NCBI GenBank assembly: GCA_025084515.1
Contig: JAJAGP010003265.1
Location: 1 to 64,000 of the forward strand
Direction of reading: 5' to 3'
Source: Ancistrus triradiatus
Taxonomy: Eukaryota > Chordata > Actinopteri > Siluriformes > Loricariidae
Length of the DNA stretch: 64,000 nucleotides
Shown in pieces: positions 11,021 to 22,208 of the stretch (its first letter is position 1; every line of letters starts with the position of its first letter). The position numbers were made by a program, and so were the translations under genes. The notes under the pieces were generated by a model. It worked only from the letters and a program-made list of their open reading frames with translations. It was not told the origin of the DNA and ran no database searches.

Positions 11021-12172
11021 TTGCAGCCTGTTCTCTTGAGATTCATTAACATTTACAGCATTTAGCAGACAACCTAATCTAGAGCGACTTACAACTGATA
11101 CAGTCTTACAATCCAAGCAATTGTGTTAAGGGTCTTGCTTAACGATCCAACAGTGGCAGTTTGGCAGAGGTGGGATTTGAACCTTGGACCTTCTGATCCA
11201 TGGTCCACTACCTTAGCCGGCGAGGAGGCCACCACTGCCCTTCAGTTCATGGACAAATGACCTGATATTTTTCTTTAGAATTTGCTGATATTAATGATGG
11301 TGAGCTGTCCTGGATCAGATGCAACAAAATAGGAACAAGCCATGATACTACCACCATCATGTTTCACAGAAGGGATAAGATTCTTATGCTGGAATGCAGT
11401 GTTTAACTTTCTCCAGACATAAGGCTTCTCATTGAAATCAGAAAGTTTTCTTTTGGTCTCATCCACACACAAAACATTTTTTCCAATAACTTTCTGGCTC
11501 CATGTGATATTTATCAAACTGCAAATGGACAGCAATGTTATTTTTTTAACAGTGGCATTCTCTTTGTAAAGCTGCTAAGCACACCATTGTTGTTCAGTGT
11601 TCTTCATTAACAATAGCCTGTGAGAGAGAGAAAGAGACCTTTAGTTGCTTCGAAGTTACCCTGGATTCCTTTGTGACCTCGTGGACTATTACACACCTTG
11701 CTTTTGGAGTGACTTTTATTGGTTGACCACCCCTTGGTCTCTTCGTAAACATTCTGTCTGACTGTGGATTGGTTGAGTCCAAACTCTTTAGAGATGGTTT
11801 TGTTATCTTTTCCAGGCTCTTTATGTGAGCTTCTCAGAAATCTCCTTTGTTCATACCATGATTCACTTCCACAAACGTGTTATGAAGATCAGACTTTGAT
11901 AGATCCCTGTTTTTAAAACAGGATCCCTGTAAATAAAACAGGATGTCGGCTCACACCTGATTGATCATCCTACTCATTGGATCCCCTTGACTTTGTTTTC
12001 ACCTTCAAAACCTCTCATGCATATGTAATATTGGATACTTTTCCAAATAAATACATGATTAGGTATAATATTTTTTATCAGGTTCTCTTTATCTACTTTT
12101 TAGACTTTGTTAGCTTGTATTTAATCAGAGATTCAATTCTAAAGGGTTCACAAACTTCCAGTTACCACTGTA
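11021..12172 (-). mobile_element. Decayed Tc1 copy interrupted by a SINE
   Basis: This is the same Tc1 family as 8985-10577, truncated at its left end. Minus-strand pieces resembling the transposase lie at 11275-11535 (VLCVDETKRKLSDF) and 11594-11782 (SDRMFTKRPRGG, then VTPKARCVIV). The right end, at 12120-12172, has AAAGGGTTCACAAACTTCC and finishes CCACTG with TA following. Many indels and an older look than the complete copy. The SINE at 11045-11239 splits it. Confidence 0.75.
11045..11239 (-). repeat. tRNA-derived SINE (minus strand)
   Basis: This is the reverse-complement relative of the SINE at 4418-4614. The 3' tail (CATTTAGCAGACA on the plus strand near 11060) comes first, then GAGCGACTTACA, and the B box region GGGATTTGAACC near 11170. 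It sits between two parts of a Tc1 copy, with TTCA on both sides as a possible short duplication. Confidence 0.8.
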
Positions 12173-12295
12173 AAGAGGCCCATTCTATAAGATAAGAAAA
12201 TGCTTTCTCCACTATCTCTGCACCCCAGCCCCTGATGACCCAAAATAAGAAAAAAGAAGAAACTGCTGCACTTGTAGGCTATTGAAAGCAGTATA

Positions 12296-12590
12296 TGTAC
12301 AAATCAGAAAAAGTTGGTACAGTAAAAAAAAAAAAAAAACCCTGCAGTGTTCCTCACATTTCATTTGACTTTTATTTCATTGCTGACAGTATGAACCTGA
12401 GATATTTCATGTTTTTTTTCCTGATCAACTTAATTTCATTTGTTTATAAACATCCATTCCTTCATTTCAGGCCTGCAACACATTACAACTTAAACCTTTT
12501 TAAAACTTAAAACTTTTTGTTACCAAGGATGCCAAGTGATTTAGTGTTTCAGGTGTTATTTTGTTCCATTGTTTCTGCAAACAAGTCAGA
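12296..12590. mobile_element. DNA-transposon end fragment
   Basis: The CAAATCAGAAAAAGTTGGTAC motif region at about 12300, the TTTGACTTTTATTTCATTGC segment and TTTCAGGCCTGCAACACATT are landmarks of a widespread teleost Tc1/mariner-related element. Only one end region is present and it contains a poly-A run. No transposase remains. The family assignment rests on recall of the repeat, not on a search. Confidence 0.5.
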
Positions 12591-13487
12591 TTTCAAGTCA
12601 GATTTATTTATATAGCGCTTTTTACAATGGAGCATTGTCTCAAAGCAACTTTACAAGTTTGATTATCTCCTAATAACTACGTCCAATCCCAAATTGAGCA
12701 AGCCTAGGGCGACAGTGGCAAGGAAAACTCCTAGTTCTGGAAGAAACCCTTGGGAGGACCAAGACGCAAAAAGGCACCTGACTCTGGGGCGGCGTAGATG
12801 TGGATAAATCTAAGAGCGAACTAAAGGTCATGGAGTCAAAGTTTCGAATAAAATGTGAAGTATTCACATCGACATTAAGTGGCCCGGGTATTATGATATA
12901 AATCTAAGAGCGAAACAAAGTTAGGAGTTCATGGTCGAATAAAAATGTGAATTAGCACAGTGGAGCTCAATCAGATGTACATCAGCTGTGGGGCCGGAAA
13001 AACTGCCGGAAACACAGCTCGGAGAGAAACAGAAATGTAATTAGTTATTGATTAAGGAGCACAGTGTTTTATTAACAATCACTGTGCCATGTCAATCACT
13101 GATGCCAAAATGTAGCATGAGACCCCGGCAGCATTAGCTATAGAGCATAGCTAGAAAGATAGAAGAGGGAGAACTTGGTAGGAAACACAGCCAAGATGGG
13201 ATCACATGAGAGACATTGGCAAACCCAGAGCGCCAGAAGACAGCAAACCACGTCTCTGATCACCATAAGACCTTTGACTATGAACCCCCGCTTGCCCTTA
13301 TCTAAGGCAAGGATGCATGATGAATTCAAGATCACGAGGACCCAAGCCAGTCAGCCAGACGCCCACGAGACAACTCCGGATAGCGAACAAGGCAGGGCAG
13401 GCCCAACAGACATGACTCCAGACTCCGGCCTCAGCAACCCAGCCATGCAAACCTGGTCTAAATCTAGCCAAAAGCCTGTGAAATAAG
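12591..13487 (-). repeat. L2 3' end fragment (3' UTR only)
   Basis: On the minus strand this runs from the L2 3' UTR to its tail (CAGATTTATTTATATAGCGC at the plus-strand left end). It lies head-to-tail with an equivalent segment at 13488-14390, with a GTCAAGTCAG junction near 13490. It carries many single-base gains and losses relative to other copies. Confidence 0.8.
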
Positions 13488-14394
13488 TCAAGATCAGTCA
13501 AGTCAGATTTATTTATATAGCGCTTTTAACAATGGAGCATTGTCTCAAGCAACTTTACAAGGTTTGATTACTCCTAAAGAATAATCACGTAATCCCAAAT
13601 GAGCAAAGGCTAGGGCGACAGTGGCAAGGAAAAAAACTCCTAGTTCTCGGAAGGAAACCCTTGGGAGGACCAAGAACTCCAAAAAGGGACCCCACCTCCC
13701 TGGCGTCGTAGATGATAAAATCTAAGAGCGAACTAAAGTAATGGAGTCAAAGTGGAAATAGAATGTTGAAGTATGCCATCGACATTAAGTGGCCCGGGGT
13801 ATGATGATAAATCTAAAGTGCGAAACTTAAGGTCATGGAGTCATGGTCGAATAAAAAATTGAATTATGCATAGTGGAGCTCCAATCAGCATGAACATATG
13901 TGTGGGGTGGAACTGCCGGAAACACAGCTGGAGAGAAAACAGAAAATGTAATTGTATGATTAAGAGCCACAGTGTTTATTAACAATAATGATGCAGTCAA
14001 TCACTGATGCCAAGTGTTATGTAGCATGAGACCCCGGCAGCATTAGCTATAGCAGCATAGTAGAAGCTAGGAAAGAGGGAACTGCGAGGAAACACAGCAA
14101 GGAGGGACCACAGGAGGACCATTGGCAACCCAACGAGCGGCAGAACAGGCAAACCAAGTCTCTGATCACCATAAGACTCTTTGAATAGAACCCCCAGCTC
14201 TGCCCTTTTCAAGGAAAGGATGCATGAGTAAAGATCAAGAGGTCCGAAGCCCAGGTCAGCCGACCCGCCCACTCGACACTCCCGGCTAGCGGACAAGGCA
14301 GGCAGCCAGAAATGACTTCAGACTCCGGCTTCAGCAAACCCAAGCCATGCACCTGGTCTAACATCTAGTCAAAAGCCTGCGGTAATAAGTATGT

Positions 14395-14975
14395 CTTTAG
14401 CCTAGACTTAAAACTTTGAGGGTGTCTGTCTGAATCTCGCACGAAAGTGGGAAGTTTTTATTCATAGTTGGGGGGCCATGTATGAGAAGCCTTTCCCCCT
14501 GCTGTGACTTTTTTAATTCTAGGAACTCCAAAGAAGTCCTGCACCCACGAACGAAGTAGACGAAGTGGCTTGTAAAACTTAAGAGGTACTCAGATAATGT
14601 GGGGCCAGGCCATGTAAGGAGATTATAAGTTATAAGAAAGTATTTGTAATACAATCGGAATTTGACTGGTAACCAGGCAGTGTGAGAGAACAGGGTGATA
14701 TGATCAAAATTTTCTAGTTCGAGTTAGCCCTCGGGCAGCTGCATTCTGAACTAACTGAAGTTTATTTATAGCTTTACTAGAGAATCCAGTAAAGTAAGGC
14801 GTTACAGTAATCCAACCTTGAGGTTATAAACTCATGAACAAGTTTTTTCCCGCATATAAAAGAGAGGGATATTTCTAGTTTAGCGATTTATTATTTACGT
14901 AATATGAAAGAAAGCAATCGAGTTGATGATGCTGCTAATGTGGGATCAAAGGAGAGATCTGAATAAATGTGACCC
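14395..14975 (-). pseudogene. L2 RT C-terminal remnant
   Basis: The minus-strand translation over several frames matches the C-terminal RT segment seen at 2740-3330, including SDLSF, the APQLWN region and the final SRLKTYLF. Multiple frameshifts break it. It joins the 3' UTR on its left. Confidence 0.75.
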
Positions 14976-15157
14976 CTAAGGTTGTTACGGCCGGAGGGGG
15001 CAATACTGGACAGTGAGGGGCTTTAGTGGAGGCATTGCCCTTATACTCTGCCATGGCTGTCCTCCAAGCAATCTTAAACACTCCAATTTTACTATGTCTC
15101 CAACTTGCGCCTCTAAATGCAGGTTATTTGCTTTAAGGTACGGGTGTGGTCATTATA

Positions 15158-15960
15158 CTATGGTGCTAGCCTTTTTTCCCTAATGCGTTTCACCCTAGCA
15201 GGAGCAATCGTGTCCAGGGTTGAGCGAAGCACACATTCTAATTGGTCATTTGCACACTCAAGGTGATTTCTCTCCTTAGGTGTATTAAATTTCAAGTCTG
15301 GTAGGTTTTTAATAAACGCAGCTGGAGTAGCAGATGTGATAGTGCGCTTGGTGTGATAACGAGGCAGAAGGATTTTATTTATTACAGATAGCTCAAATAC
15401 TAAAAGATAGTGATCTGAAATCGAATCACTTTGCAGGAAAACATCAAGGTTATCTATATTGATACCAAATGTTAATATTAGATCTAAAGTATGATTACAG
15501 CGGTGGGTTGGTCCCATCACATTCTGAGTGATACCCATGGATTCTAAGATGGATTCGAAAGCAATTCTAAGTGGATCCTGTTCATTGTCAAAGTGAATAT
15601 TGAACTCACTTACAATTAAAGCCTTATCTGTTGACAGTATTAAGCAAGAAAGAAATTTAGCAAATTCCTAAAAAGATTCTGAATAGGGACCAGGAGGACG
15701 GTAAATAGTGATAAGCTGAAAAAAAATGTGGTTTTGACTTCCATAATGATGGATCAGTCACATTAAGAATCAGTATTTCATTAGCCCTGTAATGGGATTT
15801 AGTTGTAACACCTAGCTCTTTGTCAAAAATTGTGGCTATGCCTCCCCCGACCATTAGGACGAGGGCGATTAGCATGACTGCATCCAGGAGGTGAGGCTTC
15901 ATTTAAGGCTAAATATTCATCAGGTCTAATCCAAGTCTCAGTGAGACAGAGAGCATGTAA
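15158..15960 (-). pseudogene. L2 endonuclease domain
   Basis: Minus-strand ORFs at 15657-15902 and 15158-15538 match the endonuclease seen plus-strand at 26802-27345: LTETWIRPDEYLALNE (around 15930), the GGGIATIFDKELGV segment, YHYLPSSWS, the ILTFGINIDNLDVFLQSDSI segment and SDHYLLVFEL with the terminal catalytic Asp-His. A frameshift and a stop separate the two parts. It is followed by the linker LAP..., which breaks off at the deletion. Confidence 0.8.
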
Positions 15961-16261
15961 ACGTTTATCAGTGATTATTTCATTTAAAATCACTGCTTTG
16001 TTTGTAAGTGATCTAACGTTAAGTAATCCTAGCTTTAGTCTAATGTTGTTATTTCTTTGGGAGCTATTTGTGCTATCTGGGAAGCTATCTCTTTATACTA
16101 ATGAGGTTATTAAAACAGACCTTTTGAGAGCGTTTACGTTTAGGGCAGATGCGGGTAACAGACACAGTTTCAATAATGTGGGTTCTGGGTGACGGTATAT
16201 GGCTACCAGCAGACAGTTGGTTAAGCCGGTTTGTCTGCTGCCTGACCCCTGCTCTGGATAG

Positions 16262-17130
16262 TCAGCCCCTAACCAATCGGGCCATAAGACTATGGGCAAT
16301 GTTGCAGGAGATGAGAGCGGCACCCTTCCGAGTGGGATGGACACCGTCCCATCCTAAAAGGCCAGGCTTACCCTCAAAGGCTGTCCAGTTGTCTATAAAG
16401 CCCACGTTGTTTTCAGAGCACCACTTGGACAGCCAGCAGTTCAGCGACCATAACCTGCTGTAGGCTTGGTCACCTCGCCGCATTGGGATGGGGCCAGAGC
16501 ACACTACTGCATCGGACATCGCCTTCACCACTCTAACCACCTCTACAAAATTAGCCTTAGTAACCTCTGACTGACGAAGGCGTATATCATTAGCCCCTAC
16601 ACGAATAACTATCGTAGAGAATCTACGGCTCTCGAGTTCACTAAGAATCGTTACAATGTCCGGCACTCTAGCTCCGTGGATACATGTAACTCTAGCTGCT
16701 GGTGTCCCTAAAGGGGTAGCTACTTTCACGTGTCGTAAAATAGAGTCACCTATGACCAGAGCTCTTTCAACAGGCTGCTCAGTGGGTGCATCACTGAGGA
16801 GGGCAAACCTGTTGGACTCGTGAACAGGTAAAGAGTGGTGCTCTTGTGGACTAGCCTTATGACTACATCGCTGAACCGTCACCCACTTGTCCTGCTGCGA
16901 GGGCTCTGCCGAGATGGGGGCTCTAACTTCACCTTTGGCATCCAGATCTGCTTAGCTAGGAGCTGAGCTAGCCTTCTCTAATGTCTGGATGCACGCCTCT
17001 AAAACTACAATCTTCTCCGTCAGACTGGCTACAAGCCTACACCTATCACAAGTAAAATTTAAACTAATGACAGAGGAAGAATAGCTAAACATGCCACACT
17101 CGGCACAGGGAACAAGCACAACAGAAGCCA
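16262..17130 (-). pseudogene. L2 ORF1: zinc-ribbon-like, coiled-coil and SGNH esterase-like protein
   Basis: The ATG at 17128-17130 opens a segment with two CxxC pairs (CAEC, about 20 residues later CDRC), then a heptad-rich stretch (ASLTEKIVVLEACIQTLE) likely to coil. A TAA at 16952-16954 and a frame change separate this from the open 206 codons (16262-16882). That part has SGNH hydrolase blocks: VIGDSILRHV (block I Ser), VGANDIRL (block III Asn) and WDGVHPT (block V Asp-His). Fish L2 ORF1 proteins are known to carry such esterase domains. It is the best preserved esterase region in the window. Confidence 0.85.
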
Positions 17131-17590
17131 TGTTAGTACAATTAATGAATTAAAGATACTTAGCTTCGGGTGGTGTTGTGGGGTGCCGAGTGAAGATATG
17201 GTTCAGCTGCAGTCGATGGTCCAATGCAATGCTTTATTAAAGCGTTAATACAAGTTAAGTCAACACAAAAAAAAAAAACTAAGTCTCAGAAAGAAAGTGG
17301 GAAACGACTGTAAAAAAGTTATAAAAACACACACTACTGCGACGAAGACGCAACTCTGGTTATTAGCTAATGGCTAACTACTGCGAACACAAGCCGGTAT
17401 ACCTGTAAAGTTACTAAATAACGATTAGCGGCAAAAAAATATAATCCGCCGGTACGAGTATAAAATGATTAAGATGTTGTAAAAACCTACTATATATACG
17501 ATTGTATATGATACAGATGCGATCGGGAATTAAAATATATCAAAGGTAAATAAGCTGCTAGCAGCTACGAAACGGCGTCCTGTGTGCAAC
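17131..17590 (-). promoter_or_regulatory. L2 5' UTR, likely internal promoter region
   Basis: The sequence upstream of ORF1 on the minus strand resembles 48721-49090, upstream of ORF1 in another L2 copy: both have ATTAGCTAATGGC-type repeats and GCAGCTGAACCATATCTTC-like sequence. LINEs carry an internal promoter in this region. The exact start is not defined. Confidence 0.5.
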
Positions 17591-17751
17591 CGCGGATCAG
17601 TCTTGGTTGCCAGATCCTCGCAATCCTCGCGTCAGTTCTCTCAGCGTTCTCTCAAATGCTAATGGTTTAAGCAATTGCATGTACACACTTAAGGTGTGTA
17701 ACAGTATGGGGTTGTCAGTGTCACATTTCACATTCTCTATTGGGGACAGGT

Positions 17752-18095
17752 CAGTCAAGTCAAGTCAGATTTATTTATATAGCGCTTTTTACAATGGAGC
17801 ATTGTCTCAAAGCAACTTTACAAGTTTAGATTATCTCCTAATAACTACGTCCAATCCCAAATTGAGCAAGCCTAGGGCGACAGTGGCAAGGAAAAACTCC
17901 CTAGTTCTAGGAATAAACCTTGGGAGGACCAAGACTCAAAAAGGGACCCAACCTCCTTGGGCAGCGTAGATGATAAATCTAAGAGCGAAACTAAAGTCAT
18001 GGAGTCAAAGTTAAAATAAAATGTGAAGTATGCACATCGACATTAAGTGGCCCGGGTATGATGGGGCTGGAGCTGATGACGGAAGCAGCTTGAGT
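17752..18095 (-). repeat. L2 3' tail fragment
   Basis: On the minus strand this is the last 340 bp of the L2 3' UTR, ending in the TGACTTGACTGACC-type tail (plus-strand GTCAGTCAAGTCAAGTCAG near 17752). It is a 5'-truncated insertion just downstream of the large gene. Confidence 0.85.
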
Positions 18096-18139
18096 GGAGC
18101 TCCAGTACCCATACCCTCTTCTTCCACAGCCATGAATGT

Positions 18140-18285
18140 GTAATGTGTACAGCATGTGTGAGCCAATCGCCCCACTGCACCACAACTAACCACCACATCA
18201 GTGTCACACCTGAGGATGATCCACCACCCAAATAATACCTGCTCTGTGCTGGTCCTGTGGGGTTCCTGACCAAATGGAGTTCATT
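18140..18285. repeat. Interspersed repeat fragment, probably a MITE
   Basis: The segment with GATGATCCACCACCCAAATA and ACCTGCTCTGTG, then a GGTCCTGTGGGG motif, matches by memory a very common non-coding repeat of fish genomes. Neither terminal repeat is visible. The assignment is unverified. Confidence 0.45.
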
Positions 18286-18347
18286 CTGTACCTCCAGGTC
18301 ACCCAGATGAAACACCCAGACAAAAACATGATAAGTTTATATTAACT

Positions 18348-18353
18348 TTTATT
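18348..18353 (-). terminator. Polyadenylation signal of the large gene
   Basis: TTTATT on the plus strand gives AATAAA on the minus strand, about 200 bp beyond the TGA at 18553-18555. The gene's 3' UTR would thus be about 220 bp, with cleavage near 18330. No other gene feature occurs between it and the L2 tail at 18.1 kb. Confidence 0.6.
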
Positions 18354-18552
18354 GAAGTTAAAATTGTGAAAAGTCAGCTGTGATAAATATTTGAGATATA
18401 AATAATAACAGCAGTGCATTCACTTTTATCTTTGATACAGGTAAAAACTGTATAACAATGCCTTTACAACTGAAAAATTAGCAGCAAAGAAGCAGCTAGA
18501 AGCTCACTTCAGCTGAGGTTTGGTCATAAGTATGTTCTTTGCTTTGAGATTT

Positions 18553-21500
18553 TCAGTAAACATCTTGGGGCATACTTGGAAATCCCCAAAACAGATCAGT
18601 AGGTTCAGTAGGAGGGTCCTCATGCAGTTGTGTGCTTGGACCGTTGTGAACATGACGTGGTAAGTTTTGGTTGAATGTGTTTGTGAGAGCTGGGGTTGCA
18701 TTTGATGGTGTGCAACCAGCAGTGTTTTTTGGTGGAGGTAATGTTGTTAAAGGTCTTGCAGTTTGAGATGTCCAGAATACTGTGGTAGTGGTTTGTGTTT
18801 CAGGAACTGGACTGGCTTCAGAAGGTGTAGACTCAGCCAGAGTGGTGAGAGGGAAGGCAGCTGTTGGAGATGGAGATACTGCAGTTTCAGCAGCACATGA
18901 TGCTGTAGTAGTTGTTTCTGTTTCAAGAACTGCAGTGGTTACAGCAGTTGTAGATTCATCCATGCTGGTGGGTGGAGGTGCAGTTGATGGAGATATCACC
19001 ATTTCAGTTGTAGATGATTCTGTAATTGTGGTTTCTGTTTTCGGAACTGGAGACGTCTCAGAAGGAGTTTCTGTTTCTGGGACTTGTGTGATTTCAGATG
19101 GTGCAGAATCCTCCAGGCTAGCTGTAGATGACTCTGTAGTTGTGGTTTCTGTTTCAGGAACTGGGGTGGTCTCAAAAGGAGTACAAACAGCAGTGCTGGT
19201 GGATGGAGGTGCATTTGTTGGAGATGGATGTGTCACAGTTTCAGCTGCACATGATGCTGTAATTCTTTCTGTTGTGGAATGTGTGGAATCGTCTATGCTG
19301 GTGGGTGGAGGTGCAGTTGATGGAGGTGAAGATACTGCCATTTCAGTTGTAGATGATTCTGTCGTTGTGGTTTCTGTTTCAGGAACTGGGGTGGTCTCAA
19401 AAGGATTACAAATAGCAGTGCTGGTGGGTGTAGGTACAGTTGTTGAAGATGGAGGTGTTTCAGTTTCAGCTGCACATGTAGATTCATCCAGGCTGGCTGT
19501 AGTTGATTCTGTAGTCATGGTTTCTGTTTCAGGAACAGGAGTGGTCTCAGAAGGAGTACAAATAGCATTACTTGTGGGTGGAGATGCAGTTGCCAAAGAT
19601 GGAGGTGTTGCAGTTTCAGCTGCACATGATGCTGTAGTTGTTGTTTCTGTCCCTGGGGCTGCTGTGGTTTCAGAAGGTGTAGAATCATGCAGACTAGCTG
19701 TAGATGTTTCTGTAGTAGTGGTTTCTGTTTCTGGAACTGGTGTGCTTTCAGAAGGTGTAAAAATAGCTTTACTTGTGGGAGGATGTGCAGTTGTTGAATA
19801 TGGAGGTGTTGCACATGATGCTGTAGTAGTTGTTAATGTTTCTGGGACAGGTGTGGTTTCAGAAAATGTAGAATCTTGCAGACTGGCTGTAGATGATTCT
19901 GAAGTAGAGGTTTCTGCTTTAGGAGCTGGAGTGGTCTCAGAAGGAGTACAGATAGCTTTACTTGTGGGTGGAGATGCAGTTGTTGAAGATGGAGGTGTTT
20001 CAGTTTCAACTACACATGATGCTGTAGTAGGCATTTTTGTTTCAGGAACTGGAATGGTGTCAGAAGGAGTACAAATAGCAGTGTTGGTGGGTGGAGGTCC
20101 AGTTGTTGAAGATGGAGGTGGTGTAGTAGTTTCTGTTTCTGGTACTGTCCAGGTTTCAGGAGTTGTAGAATCATCAATACTGTTGGATGGAGATGTTGCA
20201 GTTTCAGCTGCACATGATCCTGTAGTAGTTGTTTTTGTTTCTGGGACTGGCCAGGTTTCAATAATTGTAGAATGATCCATGCTGGTGGGTAAAGGTGCAG
20301 CTGTTGGAGATGTGGGTGTTGAAGTTTCCACTGCAAATGATGCAGTAGTAGTGGTATATGTAGTGAACTGAGTTGATGGATGTTCAGGAACATGTTGAAC
20401 ACAGTAGATCTTTGCCCTGTACAGTTCATCTTTCTTATTAAAATACCACAGCACAACACGATCCTGTAAGGGGAAAATAGAAATTAGGATCATGTAGTGT
20501 CTGAGTTAATCTCTATAGAATTAGAAAGTCATTTGAGTGATGGTACCTTCACTCCAGGGTTCTGCACTTGGATAAAGAGATCATCTTTAACTCTCCACTC
20601 TATGAAACCAGGCCGTTTATCATTCTGTTGCAGGGAAGAAGTTTCTAGATCTAGAGAAGAAATCACATGTTTATGATCTCCAGCAACAACATTACAGGAT
20701 ACTTCAAGATTATTTCAGCTGCTCTTACATCGGTGGTTATAGATAGGTTTTTCATGGAGTACATGGAGTTCATGATTTTAACTTACAGACGGATCTTTCA
20801 TTTTTCAGTTCTTCAGCATTAAACCTAACCCTAGCATGATCATTATCACACTGAAGCTCAGGAAGCTGTAGATCTGATCCAGATGTGGATGTTGGACAGG
20901 TTTCAGTTCGCATGACACCTTCTATCATGGTGCTGTTGGAGTGGATCAGTTTAACGGAGTACTGCTTCATGTGGAGGTCCTAAGGTGGAGAAAGTTGGCC
21001 GTGAACCACATTCACTTAGAATTATTCCAAACAATAACCTTTTGATGGAAAAAATGAGTCTCACCCATTGGTCCAGGAAACATCCATTAAAGAAAATCCT
21101 GATCAGTGAGGAAGGCTGGAGCTCGATGTGACTGCACTCCTCCAGCAGATGTTCCATCAAAATCTGAGGTTTGTCATCTGAGAGGAGACATGAGTCCATA
21201 AAGTCAGAGTTAGCACTGTAGTCCAGATAATGGATCCAGATATAGGATGTAGAGTGAAGGAGAACATGACGATAGTCTGGGAATTAGTCATTCACATTAT
21301 TTCAGATGATTGAGCTAATTCAAGGTGCTATATAGAGTGCTGCAAATAATGCTGTGAAGAATCTGCTTACTAAATGAGCTAAAATGGCTTACTAGTGATT
21401 CTGTTCTCTTAAAAGAAGTTACACCATTATGAGCCACCTGATTATCCCAACCTCTGGGGTTGCACACTTAGTGCCAGTCCAATACACAGATAATTGTAAC

Positions 21501-22208
21501 GGCTCCATCAGGACTACTGTCCGACTTAAAACCAGTGCCAAGTCTAATACAGGCCTGTGTTACCAGTGGTACTGTTGTCCAAAAGTCTACCAGTGGAGCA
21601 TTTGCTACTTTTGGGCAAAGGAAAAGGAGGATAGGAGGAAGGCATGTTCAGAAGCCATGAAAGGGGAGAAAGGGTAGAAGGTGAGATTTGGATCTTTGAA
21701 TGCTTTCACTATAATAATTTTGCACATAAAGTTATACTTCAAGTGTCAAGCTCTTTTCTGGTCACCAAGGGAAAGCCTCCGTTGAACCGAAAACAAATGT
21801 AAAATCTTGTCATCGAAATAGAAAGCTGGGAAAATCTGAGTCTGTGCTACTGACACAAAGCTCCCTTGGAACCTAGGGAGAACATGAAGCCATTTGACTC
21901 CCCTTTCGAGCGGAAAGATTGCTGTCTATCTGCCATGTTCATCGGCAGAACTCCATGCCACTCACCAGACTACCGGGTTGACCACATTCCGACCACGTAG
22001 GTCACATCACTGATTTAAACCACACAATGGCAACATTACTCCCTGTCCAGCACAACAGCCAACTTTTACTTGAAGTACTGCATATTACCTATGATCATGT
22101 AGAGATCAGAGCGCCGAGCTGAAGAAAATCCCACAATCAGACTTTCAGAGTCGCAGTACAGCGCTATACCAGATTTATGGGATTCATTATCTGCTTCCTT
22201 CTGGTCTT
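18553..22208 (-). CDS. Module 6 and C-terminus of the large gene (exons E5, A6, B6, C6, D6)
   Basis: Exons: E5 22089-22208, A6 21065-21177, B6 20787-20979, C6 20547-20650, and the terminal exon D6 18553-20463. D6 starts DRVVLWYFNKKDELYRAKIY with the conserved CVQH, then runs for about 560 residues of mucin-like repeats. The repeat is about 60 residues, with recognisable parts TASCAAETATPPS, AICTPSETTPVPETETTTT and ESSTASLDDST. It ends in a less repetitive tail (NTFNQNLPRHVHNG, then LFWGFPSMPQDVY) and TGA. No transmembrane or GPI-type end is visible. The repeats contain regularly placed cysteines, unusual for a simple mucin linker. Confidence 0.87.

Larger units (their letters stand above)
13488..17590 (-). 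mobile_element. Internally deleted L2-clade LINE with intact 5' region
   Basis: Reading from right to left: a 5' UTR (17131-17590), ORF1 (16262-17130), an AP endonuclease (about 15150-15960), a deletion junction near 15000-15050, the RT C-terminal end (14395-14975) and the 3' UTR (13488-14390). The RT palm with the YADD motif is missing: sequence passes from the post-endonuclease linker directly to the VTFDSDLSFD-like region. The copy could not have moved itself after the deletion. Confidence 0.85.

Noticed and set aside
18782..20275. Plus-strand open frame of 497 codons opposite exon D6
   Set aside because: It is the antisense of a Thr/Ser/Pro repeat. Complements of ACN, TCN and CCN codons rarely give stops, so it stays open by composition. 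The minus strand has the splice sites and the conserved start of D.
20010..20459. Leu/Gln/His-rich minus-strand ORFs in other frames of exon D6
   Set aside because: They are frame-shifted readings of the Thr/Pro repeats (CAC/CTG type) and do not join to splice sites in phase.
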